Assembly: GCA_019246575.1 (NCBI GenBank)
Contig: JAFAQG010000413.1
Span: 1-9,129 of the forward strand
DNA from: Acidobacteriaceae bacterium
GTDB taxonomy: Bacteria > Acidobacteriota > Terriglobia > Bryobacterales > Bryobacteraceae
Direction of reading: 5' to 3'
Length of the DNA: 9,129 bases
Each line of letters begins with the position of its first letter. Position 1 is the first letter of the stretch. The translations under genes and the position numbers were made by a program. The notes below the pieces were generated by a model. The model did not search any database and had not been told where the DNA came from. It saw nothing but the letters and a program-made list of their open reading frames with translations. Shown in pieces: positions 1 through 6,128 of this stretch.

Positions 1-291
1 GAAGTTCGTCAGCGTCAGGGTGAGAGTGGGACGAATCGCGCCCTTAAGCACATCGAGATCGAGACTAACGCCGGCTTCGAACAGAATGATGATCAGCGTG
101 ACGGTCGCAAAGACAGGCCCAACCGCGCCGAAATTTTCGGGTTTCACCAGGCGAAGAACAGGTCCGAGGAAAATACCGATGATGGTGAGCAGCAGAACGT
201 CGGGTATCCGCGTTCGACTGAAGATGCCGGTGAATGCGTGAGCGACAAAGATAAGAAAGCCGACGACGAGAATGTTTGTCGCAACGTGCAT
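1..291 (-). CDS. Cation/proton antiporter, N-terminal part (cut by window edge)
   Basis: Only the first 97 codons are visible; the gene runs off the left edge. The translation is strongly hydrophobic, with three likely membrane segments at about residues 4-24, 31-48 and 58-77. A short basic stretch containing RTRIPDVLLL lies between the first two, and FEAGVSLDLDVLKG follows the third. This layout is typical of the start of CPA-type (NhaP/KefB-like) Na+/H+ or K+/H+ antiporters of the inner membrane, which exchange monovalent cations for protons. The start is the ATG at 291-289. An in-frame TAG five codons upstream (306-304) rules out a longer protein. It begins 27 nt after the stop of the bshB1-like gene, so it is probably the last visible gene of the same operon. 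No strong ribosome-binding site is seen. Ion specificity and the exact CPA subfamily cannot be read from this fragment. Confidence 0.8.
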   Translation of the reverse strand, partial: MHVATNILVVGFLIFVAHAFTGIFSRTRIPDVLLLTIIGIFLGPVLRLVKPENFGAVGPVFATVTLIIILFEAGVSLDLDVLKGAIRPTLTLTLTNF

Positions 292-318
292 GATGCGTTC
301 GGGCTACCAACTTAGCCG

Positions 319-1062
319 CTAAATGCTTCTGACCGGCATGGTTACGATATCGTCGATGCGTATCGCTTCCTTCACAATATAGGGCTCGCCGTATTTCACG
401 CCAATCAGGTTCCCGTAAAAACGCGCGATGGCGGCCAGACGCTGCTCCATTTCATTGCGCGACGGAAACAGGCCGGCGCCTTCTTCCCGGTCGCCATACT
501 GCGAGGTGTACGCAAGCAGCGCAGACATGCGCCGTTCGAATTGGCGCGAGATGTCTACCACGAACGACGGAATGACGTTCGCATAAAGGCTGGAGTACAG
601 AACCTTGAAAGGCCTGTGAGGCGGCGTATCCTCTTCGAGTTTTTGCAGGCCAGCCAGGAAACATGCTTCGTAGCCGATCTCCGTAGTTCGGTAGTGATCA
701 GGGTGGCGTCCCGCCCAGTACGGCAGGATAACGACACGAGGCCGAATGCGGCGGATGACGCCGGCGAGAGTCATGCGTGCCGACACTGTGTTCTCGAGAC
801 GGGCGTCAGGCCAGCGAAGGTTCTGCCGCCATGCGAGCAGCAGGTGCGACGCGGCGGCCTGTGATTCCTGGATCCGAAGCTCCGGCGTGCCCCGCGTCCC
901 CATATCGCCGGCCGTCAGATCGAGAGCGCCGGTGCGATAGCCGAGCTCGGCCATGCGAATCAGCGTACCGCCGCAGGTCTGCTCGACATCATCGGGATGG
1001 GCAGCGATGGCAAGCACATCGAGGGGCCGTAGATTCTCGAAGGGCTCGTTGGGATCGTGCAT
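319..1062 (-). CDS. bshB1: PIG-L/LmbE-type zinc deacetylase, BshB1-like (bacillithiol biosynthesis)
   Basis: This is a 247-residue cytoplasmic hydrolase of the LmbE/PIG-L family. Motif AHPDDVE is at residues 21-27, giving predicted zinc ligands His22 and Asp25 with Asp24 as general base. The second metal motif HPDH is at 120-123, with His123 as third ligand. DLTAGDMGTRGT at 48-59 closely matches the DLTRGE-GTRGT signature of BshB1, which removes the acetyl group from GlcNAc-malate to give GlcN-malate, the second step of bacillithiol synthesis. The length fits the family (about 230-240) plus some 12 extra N-terminal residues before the usual LDVLAIAAHPDD start. The ATG at 1062 lies 12 nt after the rhomboid stop, so the genes are probably co-transcribed, although the ribosome-binding site is weak. 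The partner genes bshA and bshC are not in the window. Deacetylation of another GlcNAc conjugate is possible, but the signature favours BshB1. Confidence 0.86.
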   Translation of the reverse strand: MHDPNEPFENLRPLDVLAIAAHPDDVEQTCGGTLIRMAELGYRTGALDLTAGDMGTRGTPELRIQESQAAASHLLLAWRQNLRWPDARLENTVSARMTLAGVIRRIRPRVVILPYWAGRHPDHYRTTEIGYEACFLAGLQKLEEDTPPHRPFKVLYSSLYANVIPSFVVDISRQFERRMSALLAYTSQYGDREEGAGLFPSRNEMEQRLAAIARFYGNLIGVKYGEPYIVKEAIRIDDIVTMPVRSI

Positions 1063-1074
1063 GCCCGCAAATGG

Positions 1075-1728
1075 CTAGCGATACTGATAGCGGGCGCGTT
1101 TCTCGCGGAAGAGCCGGATCAGCAGAATACCCGCTAGAAAGCCGCCCACATGAGCAAACCATGCGATCCCTTGCGCGTTGCTTATCGAAGCCAAAGATCC
1201 GAGCCCGCTCAGCAGTTGAATGGCGAACCAATAGATCAGCATGAATGCCGCGGGAATGTCGACGGTCGTGACGAATATGACAACGAAGATCAGCGTGACA
1301 ACGCGGACGCGCGGATACAGGACGAGAAAGGCACCCATCACGCCCGCAATCGCTCCGCTGGCGCCGATCGTCGGAATAGGGCTGCCGAAATACACAATGA
1401 ATTGCACGAACGCAGATGCGATGCCGCTGATGAGATAAAAGAGCAGAAACTTAGCGGGCCCCATCGCGTCCTCGATGTGCGATCCGAAGACCCACAGGAA
1501 CCACATATTCCCGAGGATGTGAAGCAGGCTGCCATGCAGGAACATCGAACTGATGAACGTCAGTGCATGCGGCTGATCGGGGATGAGCGCATACCGCGCT
1601 ATGAACGACTCCCGGAGATAGAACGGTTGCGCCATTTCAAACAAAAAGCAAAGCACGTTCACGGTGATGATCAGCAACGTCATCACCGGAGTTCCTCTGC
1701 GATAAAGAAGCGCGCGTAAGGGAATCAT
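1075..1728 (-). CDS. Rhomboid-family intramembrane serine protease
   Basis: The 217-residue polytopic inner-membrane protein carries the full rhomboid catalytic set. His70 and Asn74 in HILGN match the HxxxN oxyanion motif of E. coli GlpG. Ser124 in GASGAIAG is the nucleophile of the GxSG motif, and His193 in AHVGGFLAG is the catalytic base on the last core helix. About six hydrophobic segments are seen: roughly residues 16-34, 58-82, 93-114, 120-139, 142-177 (long, probably containing a turn) and 188-206. The tail RLFREKRARYQYR is basic and should be cytoplasmic. There is no extra N-terminal soluble domain, so this is a minimal rhomboid. The ATG at 1728 is preceded by a GAAAG-like ribosome-binding site, and the kinase stop lies only 5 nt upstream, which suggests translational coupling. 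Rhomboids cleave helices inside membranes; the substrate cannot be predicted here. Confidence 0.92.
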   Translation of the reverse strand: MIPLRALLYRRGTPVMTLLIITVNVLCFLFEMAQPFYLRESFIARYALIPDQPHALTFISSMFLHGSLLHILGNMWFLWVFGSHIEDAMGPAKFLLFYLISGIASAFVQFIVYFGSPIPTIGASGAIAGVMGAFLVLYPRVRVVTLIFVVIFVTTVDIPAAFMLIYWFAIQLLSGLGSLASISNAQGIAWFAHVGGFLAGILLIRLFREKRARYQYR

Positions 1729-1733
1729 TTCTT

Positions 1734-2717
1734 TCAGCTTGCGGCTGCAGCGGCACTCCCCATCCGGTCCAGAATCTCGGCTGCTTCATGCCGGCCGACT
1801 TTGCGCAAAGCTGCCGCTTCCATCAACGCGGTTATCTCCTCGCGGACCGGTATGTGGCCTCGCGCCCCGATAGCGGTGCAGTTCAGCGCCGCTGCCGCAT
1901 TGGAAAAGTCGAGCGCGGACTCCAGGGTCATGCCCGACAGCATTGAATAGCAGAAAGCCCCGTGAAATACATCGCCCGCTCCGGTCGTATCCACACAGTG
2001 GACGTCGAATCCCGGCGAATAGTGCCAGCGCACTTCTTCGAGCGCGAGTGCTCCTTTGTCGCCGAGAGTCGTTGCAGCAACGCGAAACCGGTACTCGCGC
2101 TGCAATCTCGCGAGCGCCTTGAATGGGTCTCGTTCACCGGTCCATTTCTCTGTCCAGTGAGAACCGGCAAGCAGATAATCGACGTTCTTCAATACCGTGT
2201 CGAACCCCGGATAAACGGTATCAACGTCAATAGAAACAGGGACGCCATGCCGCCGGGCTATCGCCGCCGCATAAGCCGCTGCATCGGTATCGTAGCCGTC
2301 GATGTGTAGCATCCGGCAACCCGCAACGTCCATCTCCCGGATCTCGGACGGTAACAGGCGAAGAGAATCGGCGCGGTGCCACAGCACAGTTCGCTCGCCG
2401 GTGCTTGCGTCGATGATGATGTACGCAGTCTGATTGGGGCAGCCGGCGCGGATAATGACAGCGCTGGTATCGACGCCCGTGCCCTGAAGGCTCTCACGCT
2501 GAATTTGGCCGCGTAGATCGTCGCCTGTCGTGCCGATGTACTTGCTGCGCAATCCGAGTTTCGCGCAGGTTACAACAGCGGTGGCAACCTGACCTCCCGG
2601 GCTCAGCAGTTCCCGTTGAAACGGGACTTTCCCGGCGTAGGGAGGAAACTCATCGACAAGGAGGAGGGTATCGGTCGCATTCAGACCTATACCCACCAGA
2701 TCGGCGGCGGCACTCAA
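1734..2717 (-). CDS. PfkB-family carbohydrate kinase
   Basis: This is a 327-residue ribokinase-fold sugar kinase, using ATP to phosphorylate a sugar or sugar-like substrate. The C-terminal PfkB signature is complete: DTTGAGD at 243-249, with Asp249 as predicted catalytic base and the GAG as anion hole, followed by FHGAF. The N-terminal Gly-Gly motif of the substrate lid is at 41-42 in SPGGQVATA, where many ribokinases have GGxxxN. The alanine-rich C-terminal end (from about residue 322) is probably disordered. The start is a TTG at 2717-2715: the only in-frame codons upstream are GGC and GAG after the TAG of the preceding methyltransferase gene, and the first in-frame ATG would be codon 129. 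A purine-rich TAGGGCGAG sits just before the TTG. The gene follows the methyltransferase by 6 nt and precedes the rhomboid gene by 5 nt. The substrate (ribose, fructose, ketodeoxygluconate, nucleoside or other) cannot be told from the sequence. Confidence 0.9.
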   Translation of the reverse strand: MSAAADLVGIGLNATDTLLLVDEFPPYAGKVPFQRELLSPGGQVATAVVTCAKLGLRSKYIGTTGDDLRGQIQRESLQGTGVDTSAVIIRAGCPNQTAYIIIDASTGERTVLWHRADSLRLLPSEIREMDVAGCRMLHIDGYDTDAAAYAAAIARRHGVPVSIDVDTVYPGFDTVLKNVDYLLAGSHWTEKWTGERDPFKALARLQREYRFRVAATTLGDKGALALEEVRWHYSPGFDVHCVDTTGAGDVFHGAFCYSMLSGMTLESALDFSNAAAALNCTAIGARGHIPVREEITALMEAAALRKVGRHEAAEILDRMGSAAAAAS

Positions 2718-2723
2718 CTCGCC

Positions 2724-3308
2724 CTACTTTTTGAGCGAATCCGGAACCTCGTAGAGGTAGATGGTGTGAGTGGCGCCAAAGCGCCCTTCCGTTTCGGAGG
2801 TATCTTTGGGCTTCCAACCAGGGATCGGGTAATCGTACGATACGACACGCGTACTTGGCTTCAGGTAACGCTCGAGGTTCGGACGGAGGCTCTCGTTGGC
2901 TGTGGTAGCGAGATAGAGAGTCACCACATTCGCGGGACTCAAGTTGGTTTGCATGAAATCGCCGTGTACGACTCTCACCCCATCTTGTACGCCGGCTTTC
3001 TTCACCTCTTCGGCAGCCAGCTTGGCAAGACGCGGAGAGATTTCAATACCGACGGCCTTGGCCCTATATTTCTTCGCGGCGGCTATGAGAATACGGCCAT
3101 CCCCGCACCCGAGATCGTACAGCGTTTCGCCCGGCTTCAAATTCGCCATGTCGAGCATTTTCTCGATCGCGCGCTCCGGCGAGCCAACGTAAGGGGCCAG
3201 GTTGTTCTTGTAATTGTCGACGCGAGACTGGCGGGCGTAAGCGGCGCTTGTTGAGAGCAGAACCACGCTGACTAGGGGAACGACACAGCGAAGCAACCTC
3301 GGCGTCAT
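2724..3308 (-). CDS. Class I SAM-dependent methyltransferase with N-terminal signal peptide
   Basis: The 194-residue protein has a basic N-terminus, a hydrophobic stretch at about residues 8-22 and a signal-peptidase-like end at SAAYA/RQ (residues 21-27), so it is predicted to be exported or anchored with the enzyme outside. The mature part is a compact Rossmann methyltransferase: motif I is LYDLGCGDGR at 63-72, the acidic residue after strand 2 is Glu89 in GIEIS, and strand 4 lies at about 127-133. The PYVGSPERAIEKML lead-in and the VVSYDYPIPGW segment near 155-165 resemble the Dot1/aKMT-like lysine methyltransferase group, which suggests but does not prove protein methylation. The ATG at 3308 has an excellent GAGGTGAG ribosome-binding site 5 nt upstream. 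No ATG, GTG or TTG near the signal/domain boundary would give a cytoplasmic form. It is the first gene of the five-gene cluster and ends 6 nt before the kinase start. Confidence 0.85.
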   Translation of the reverse strand: MTPRLLRCVVPLVSVVLLSTSAAYARQSRVDNYKNNLAPYVGSPERAIEKMLDMANLKPGETLYDLGCGDGRILIAAAKKYRAKAVGIEISPRLAKLAAEEVKKAGVQDGVRVVHGDFMQTNLSPANVVTLYLATTANESLRPNLERYLKPSTRVVSYDYPIPGWKPKDTSETEGRFGATHTIYLYEVPDSLKK

Positions 3309-3313
3309 GACAG

Positions 3314-3321
3314 CTCACCTC
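3314..3321 (-). promoter_or_regulatory. Strong ribosome-binding site of the methyltransferase gene
   Basis: GAGGTGAG on the minus strand is a close match to the anti-Shine-Dalgarno complement, with a 5-nt spacer to the ATG at 3308. It fixes the start codon and therefore supports the presence of the signal peptide. Confidence 0.75.
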
Positions 3322-3343
3322 GTGTATTTAGCTTACCTCCAAT

Positions 3344-3360
3344 CCCGATGGGAAATCGGG
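3344..3360 (-). other. Small hairpin between the VWA-like gene and the methyltransferase gene
   Basis: CCCGAT at 3344-3349 and ATCGGG at 3355-3360 form a perfect 6-bp stem with a 5-nt loop. It lies 15 nt after the VWA-like stop codon in the direction of transcription and about 23 nt before the methyltransferase ribosome-binding site. There is no U-tract after the stem, so it is not a good intrinsic terminator. It could be a processing or stability element, or chance. Confidence 0.35.
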
Positions 3361-3375
3361 CCAGGTAGCTCGATC

Positions 3376-4683
3376 TCAGCGCTGAACGGCTGGATTTCCC
3401 GAAACCGCGGTCGCGAGTGGGTGATCCCGTTTCGAGCGGACAATGCGCGACAACATCTCGGTCGTCGAGAACCACAGATCGCGGGGCCGCGAGATGGTGT
3501 ACTCGGTACCCTTGAACACCCGGATGGCATGGCTGATGGAATCTTTCCACGGGACAGCCTGCGGGTTCAAATTGTAGTTCAAGTAAAACACCGGACACTC
3601 GATATCTCCGATGCGCCGCAGGTCCTCTTGGGGTACATCCGCGTTCAGCATTGCCTTCGGCCCGGCAAAGATGACCGCATCGGGATGCGACGTAGTGCCC
3701 ATTTCGGTCTCGATCAGGGTTTCCAGGAAGTCCGTCTCACTGTGCCTCGCGCTCAGCTGGGCTAAGTTTACCGTCCCCAATTGGATGTTATGGAGCGCCT
3801 TCCCCAGCGCCGGGAAATCGATCTGGTCGGCAGCATCCTGCCGGTACACCACCCGGGTCTGGTCGATGTTGAAGGCGACCAAGGAGATCCGGGATATGTG
3901 AGGATCGCGCTCAATGGTCTTGAGGATGCTCACCAGCGCTTCCGTATCGGATCGATCGAGCGAAGAGGAGCCCTGGACCTGGGGAGCGAAATTGACGAGC
4001 AACTTGATATTGAGCTTCTGGTCGCGAGCAAGCTGCGGGCGAGGTATCGTATCGTTCACGAAGGGCTCGGGCGTCGATTCCGCGATCTCGTTGACTTTGA
4101 TGAACAGCGGCATCGGCTTTTCCTTCGGGCTTAAGGCAGCTTCGGTATCCCAGCGGAAAGAGCAAGCGCGCTCGGCGCGGTCGCGCATGAGCCAGTCAAT
4201 ATGGTACGTGCCCTGTCCGACATCGATTGAGCCCTGGAGAAGCGCCTCCCCCTTGGCGTCTTCGGAAATGTCGGGAACTCGGAAATGCTGAACAAAATAG
4301 GCCGTTTTCGATTTATCGGCCTCGGGATAGGCCCGGAAAATGACAGTGAGGACGTCACCGGCTCCTGCCAGTTCGCGTAGAGGCACATTGGTATCGAAGC
4401 CCGTGTGAAACCGCAGATCGAAACCCAGTTCAGGCTTCCGGGGCACGACGGTGCACGGCAGATCCCGACGCAGGTCATCGGCTTCGAGCAGCGCAAGATC
4501 CGAAGGCATCAGATTCACTGCCTCACCGGCCTGGGCAGGCCGCAAGAGCACCTGGGACCGCGCACTCGACACCAGGAGAACGGAACCCAGAACGCGAAGG
4601 AGAGCGGGACGCCCGCGCAGAACCCACCGGCCAAACCATCCATGGCCGGCAGGCGAACACCATTGGCCAAACCGCGATGCCAT
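3376..4683 (-). CDS. Exported VWA-like protein, conserved type of Acidobacteriota; function unknown
   Basis: From the ATG at 4683 the product is 435 residues; the frame also allows a TTG three codons earlier (4692). Numbering here is from the ATG. A long, partly basic N-terminus leads to a hydrophobic stretch (about 27-39, LLRVLGSVLL) and a possible signal-peptidase site at SARS/Q near 40-44. Residues about 85-185 form a domain containing TGFDTNVPLREL and GTYHIDWLMRDRAERACSF. Residues about 220-400 alternate strands and helices in the order of a von Willebrand A fold (NIKLLVNFAP, then ISLVAFN, then DAVIFAGPK). The metal-binding DxSxS motif is replaced by VNFAPQ, so metal-dependent adhesion of the usual kind is unlikely. 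From memory, the N-terminal domain resembles VWFA-related proteins common in Acidobacteriota. It is predicted to be periplasmic or surface-located. It lies 67 nt before the methyltransferase gene and could share its transcript. Confidence 0.72.
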   Translation of the reverse strand: MASRFGQWCSPAGHGWFGRWVLRGRPALLRVLGSVLLVSSARSQVLLRPAQAGEAVNLMPSDLALLEADDLRRDLPCTVVPRKPELGFDLRFHTGFDTNVPLRELAGAGDVLTVIFRAYPEADKSKTAYFVQHFRVPDISEDAKGEALLQGSIDVGQGTYHIDWLMRDRAERACSFRWDTEAALSPKEKPMPLFIKVNEIAESTPEPFVNDTIPRPQLARDQKLNIKLLVNFAPQVQGSSSLDRSDTEALVSILKTIERDPHISRISLVAFNIDQTRVVYRQDAADQIDFPALGKALHNIQLGTVNLAQLSARHSETDFLETLIETEMGTTSHPDAVIFAGPKAMLNADVPQEDLRRIGDIECPVFYLNYNLNPQAVPWKDSISHAIRVFKGTEYTISRPRDLWFSTTEMLSRIVRSKRDHPLATAVSGNPAVQR

Positions 4684-4734
4684 ATTCCCCAATTGTCTTG
4701 CCGGGGGCGTTAGCCCAGCACGGCGATAGCTCCA

Positions 4735-4763
4735 ATCTTACCCTTCAACGGGCCAGAGGTGAA
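4735..4763 (-). promoter_or_regulatory. Candidate sigma-70-type promoter of the VWA-like gene
   Basis: On the minus strand, TTCACC (4763-4758) and TAAGAT (4740-4735) are separated by exactly 17 nt, and each matches the consensus at four of six positions. Transcription would begin near 4728, giving a leader of about 45 nt before the ATG at 4683. The left arm of the 4763-4821 inverted repeat abuts the -35 element on its upstream side. The call rests on hexamer similarity alone. Confidence 0.35.
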
Positions 4764-4821
4764 GAAATATTTTGTACTAGAACCGCAGCCTTGGTGGGCA
4801 GCCGCTGTACAAAATTTTTCT
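4763..4821. repeat. 15-bp inverted repeat (14/15) in the divergent VWA-like/ssb promoter region
   Basis: AGAAATATTTTGTAC at 4763-4777 is matched by GTACAAAATTTTTCT at 4807-4821, with one mismatch (4768/4816) and a 29-bp GC-rich spacer. The arms are much richer in A+T than the surroundings. The spacing of arm centres is about 44 bp, close to four helical turns, so a pair of regulator dimers or a looping regulator could bind on one face. It could also act as an AT-rich upstream element for the minus-strand promoter. The 29-nt loop and lack of a following U-tract argue against a terminator. Confidence 0.6.
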
Positions 4822-4858
4822 CGCCCGTTAGATGCCTCATGAGTGCTCAACTCGCAAG

Positions 4859-4876
4859 AATTTTCTTACGAAAATT
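4859..4876. repeat. 7-bp dyad AATTTTC-TTAC-GAAAATT upstream of ssb
   Basis: AATTTTC at 4859-4865 and GAAAATT at 4870-4876 are perfect inverted repeats around a 4-nt centre. They end 34 nt before the ssb start codon. The position suits an operator or part of the ssb promoter. A TGCTAGAGT extended -10-like string follows at 4891-4899, but no convincing -35 element is seen at the usual distance. It does not resemble the E. coli or B. subtilis LexA boxes. Confidence 0.4.
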
Positions 4877-4910
4877 TGCAGGCGGGCATGTGCTAGAGTT
4901 GCGAGTGATT

Positions 4911-5399
4911 ATGGCTTCCCGAAGCGTAAATAAAGTGATTCTGGTGGGCAACCTGGGTCGCGATGCCGAGACCAAGTTTACACCTGGCGGCGCTGCGGTG
5001 ACGCGTTTTTCGGTCGCAACAACACGAAGTTGGAAGGACCAGCAGAGCAACGAGTGGAAGGAAGAAACCAACTGGACGAACGTTGTGGTTTGGCGCCAGG
5101 AGAACCTCGCCAACTACCTGACTAAGGGTAAACAGGTGTATGTGGAGGGCCGGCTTCAGACTCGCAGCTACGACGACAAGGACGGTAAAAAGGTTTACAC
5201 GACGGAGGTGGTCGCCGAAGACATCATTCTCCTGGGCGGGAGAGCCGAAGGAGGCGGAGGATTTGAGGGCAGCGGCGCCCATGCCGGGGCGCGTTCTAGT
5301 ACGACGCCTCGCGGCAGGGCGGCTGGCCAGGCCGGCGCCGCGCCGGAGGAGGATCCGTATTCCGGAATGGGTGTGACGGACGACGACGTTCCGTTCTGA
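4911..5399 (+). CDS. ssb: Single-stranded DNA-binding protein
   Basis: The 162-residue protein binds single-stranded DNA as a homotetramer and recruits replication and repair enzymes through its tail. The OB-fold domain covers about residues 4-110, opening with SVNKVILVGNLGRDAE and containing TRFSVAT, the tryptophans at 41, 49, 55 and 61, and LANYLTKGKQVYVEGRLQTR. A glycine-, alanine- and arginine-rich disordered linker follows (about 111-150). The protein ends in the acidic tip DDDVPF, the conserved protein-interaction peptide. The start is the ATG at 4911, where family similarity begins (MASRSVNKV). The frame stays open upstream to 4677, but those codons do not look like protein. The ribosome-binding site is weak (a GCGAG-like stretch). 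The gene stands alone, without the rpsF or rpsR neighbours common in other phyla, and is divergent from the VWA-like gene. Confidence 0.96.
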   Translation: MASRSVNKVILVGNLGRDAETKFTPGGAAVTRFSVATTRSWKDQQSNEWKEETNWTNVVVWRQENLANYLTKGKQVYVEGRLQTRSYDDKDGKKVYTTEVVAEDIILLGGRAEGGGGFEGSGAHAGARSSTTPRGRAAGQAGAAPEEDPYSGMGVTDDDVPF

Positions 5400-5409
5400 G
5401 GCCGGCCGC

Positions 5410-5443
5410 AAAAGAAAAAGCCCCGGGAGTTAAATCCCAGGGC
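5410..5443 (-). terminator. Rho-independent terminator of the outer-membrane barrel gene
   Basis: On the minus strand, GCCCTGGGA (5443-5435), a TTTAAC loop and TCCCGGGGC (5428-5420) form a 9-bp GC-rich stem with one U-G wobble, followed at once by TTTTTCTTTT (5419-5410). This is a textbook intrinsic terminator, 37 nt after the barrel gene stop. Read from the ssb side the wobble becomes a C-A mismatch and there is no U-tract, so it should act poorly for ssb. Confidence 0.85.
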
Positions 5444-5480
5444 CTGGATGGTCACGCGAAGTGCGGGTTGAAGCCGAAGA

Positions 5481-6110
5481 TTAGTGTTCGCCGAAGCGGT
5501 AGCCGACCGATAAGCTGTACTCGGGTACCCAGTTGCTCCCGAACTGGAAGAAGTTGTCGACCCAGTGTGCGTCGATCTGCGGTCGGAAGAACACGTGCTG
5601 GGTGGCGTAAAAGCCGAGGCCGAAGCCGATGTGAGTCTGGAAGTGGTTCGCAGACGTTACAAGCGTGCTGGAGCTTGAGCACCCCGTGAATGCATTACAG
5701 CTCGATTGCGGCAAGTAGAACGACAGGTGAGTCGCGCCGAGGCCGCCGACAAACTGGGGTACCACACGCTTCAGGCGAGTAGTCGGTTCCCAGATGCCAT
5801 AGAAATCGTAAAACGTCGGGCGGTAGTTCAGGCCGGCGTAGGGAGCCTGACTAAAACGCCAATCCGCCGCGCCGCCGACGCCGAAATGCGGGGTAAACAT
5901 TAAGTCCGCGCCCAGTTTGCCGAACGTGCCGTTCAGGGTGGGTGTGGTGAAGGTCTGAGAGGTACCAAAAGTTTGTAAGCTCTGGCCGCTCGAGGGAGCT
6001 TGAGCGGTTCCTACACCGAAGTAAGCGTCAAGACCATTTTGGGCATTAGCAAGCGTTACGCCAAAACACAGCAGACATAACAATGGAATAGATCCACGAA
6101 GCAATTTCAT
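5481..6110 (-). CDS. Outer-membrane beta-barrel protein (OmpA/OmpW-like porin fold), function unknown
   Basis: From the ATG at 6110 the product is 209 residues. It opens with a clear signal peptide, MKLLRGSIPLLCLLCFG then ANA/Q, with cleavage predicted after residue 23. The mature part has alternating hydrophobic and aromatic strands, including FGVGGAADWRF (76-86), YRPTFYDFYGIW (97-108), FQTHIGFGLGFYATQHVFF (157-175), and a final strand EYSLSVGYRF (197-206) with an aromatic residue near the C-terminus, as needed for insertion by the BAM machinery. Eight strands would fit this length. Two cysteines (138 and 144) in a serine-rich loop could form an external disulphide. A longer frame reaches 6152, but the GAGGAGAA ribosome-binding site at 6128-6121 lies inside that extension and points to the ATG at 6110. 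It resembles small barrels annotated in Acidobacteriota genomes. Substrate or structural role is unknown. Confidence 0.82.
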   Translation of the reverse strand: MKLLRGSIPLLCLLCFGVTLANAQNGLDAYFGVGTAQAPSSGQSLQTFGTSQTFTTPTLNGTFGKLGADLMFTPHFGVGGAADWRFSQAPYAGLNYRPTFYDFYGIWEPTTRLKRVVPQFVGGLGATHLSFYLPQSSCNAFTGCSSSSTLVTSANHFQTHIGFGLGFYATQHVFFRPQIDAHWVDNFFQFGSNWVPEYSLSVGYRFGEH

Positions 6111-6120
6111 AGACAGACAA

Positions 6121-6128
6121 TTCTCCTC
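6121..6128 (-). promoter_or_regulatory. Ribosome-binding site of the outer-membrane barrel gene
   Basis: GAGGAGAA on the minus strand ends 10 nt before the ATG at 6110. The spacing is a little long, but this is the only good site nearby. It decides against the longer 223-codon reading that starts at 6152. Confidence 0.65.

Noticed and set aside
65..310. Minus-strand 81-codon frame at the left edge
   Set aside because: It is an Arg/His-rich shadow of the antiporter gene, which reads as clear membrane segments in another frame of the same strand.
1150..1719. Plus-strand frame of 189 codons rich in Arg, Asp, Glu and Gln
   Set aside because: It is antisense to the rhomboid gene. Its charged composition is the mirror of hydrophobic membrane codons.
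2616..3254. Plus-strand frame of 212 codons
   Set aside because: It lies opposite the kinase start and the methyltransferase, both of which have clear family motifs.
4523..4735. Minus-strand 70-codon frame overlapping the VWA-like gene start
   Set aside because: It overlaps the N-terminus of the VWA-like gene in another frame and shows no domain or coherent secretion signal.
4763..4821. Inverted repeat as the ends of an insertion sequence or MITE
   Set aside because: The span is only 59 bp, no target-site duplication flanks it, and there is no transposase. It is kept as a possible operator instead.
4677..4910. N-terminal extension of ssb by 78 codons
   Set aside because: SSB similarity starts exactly at the ATG at 4911, and the upstream stretch holds the divergent promoter region and inverted repeats.
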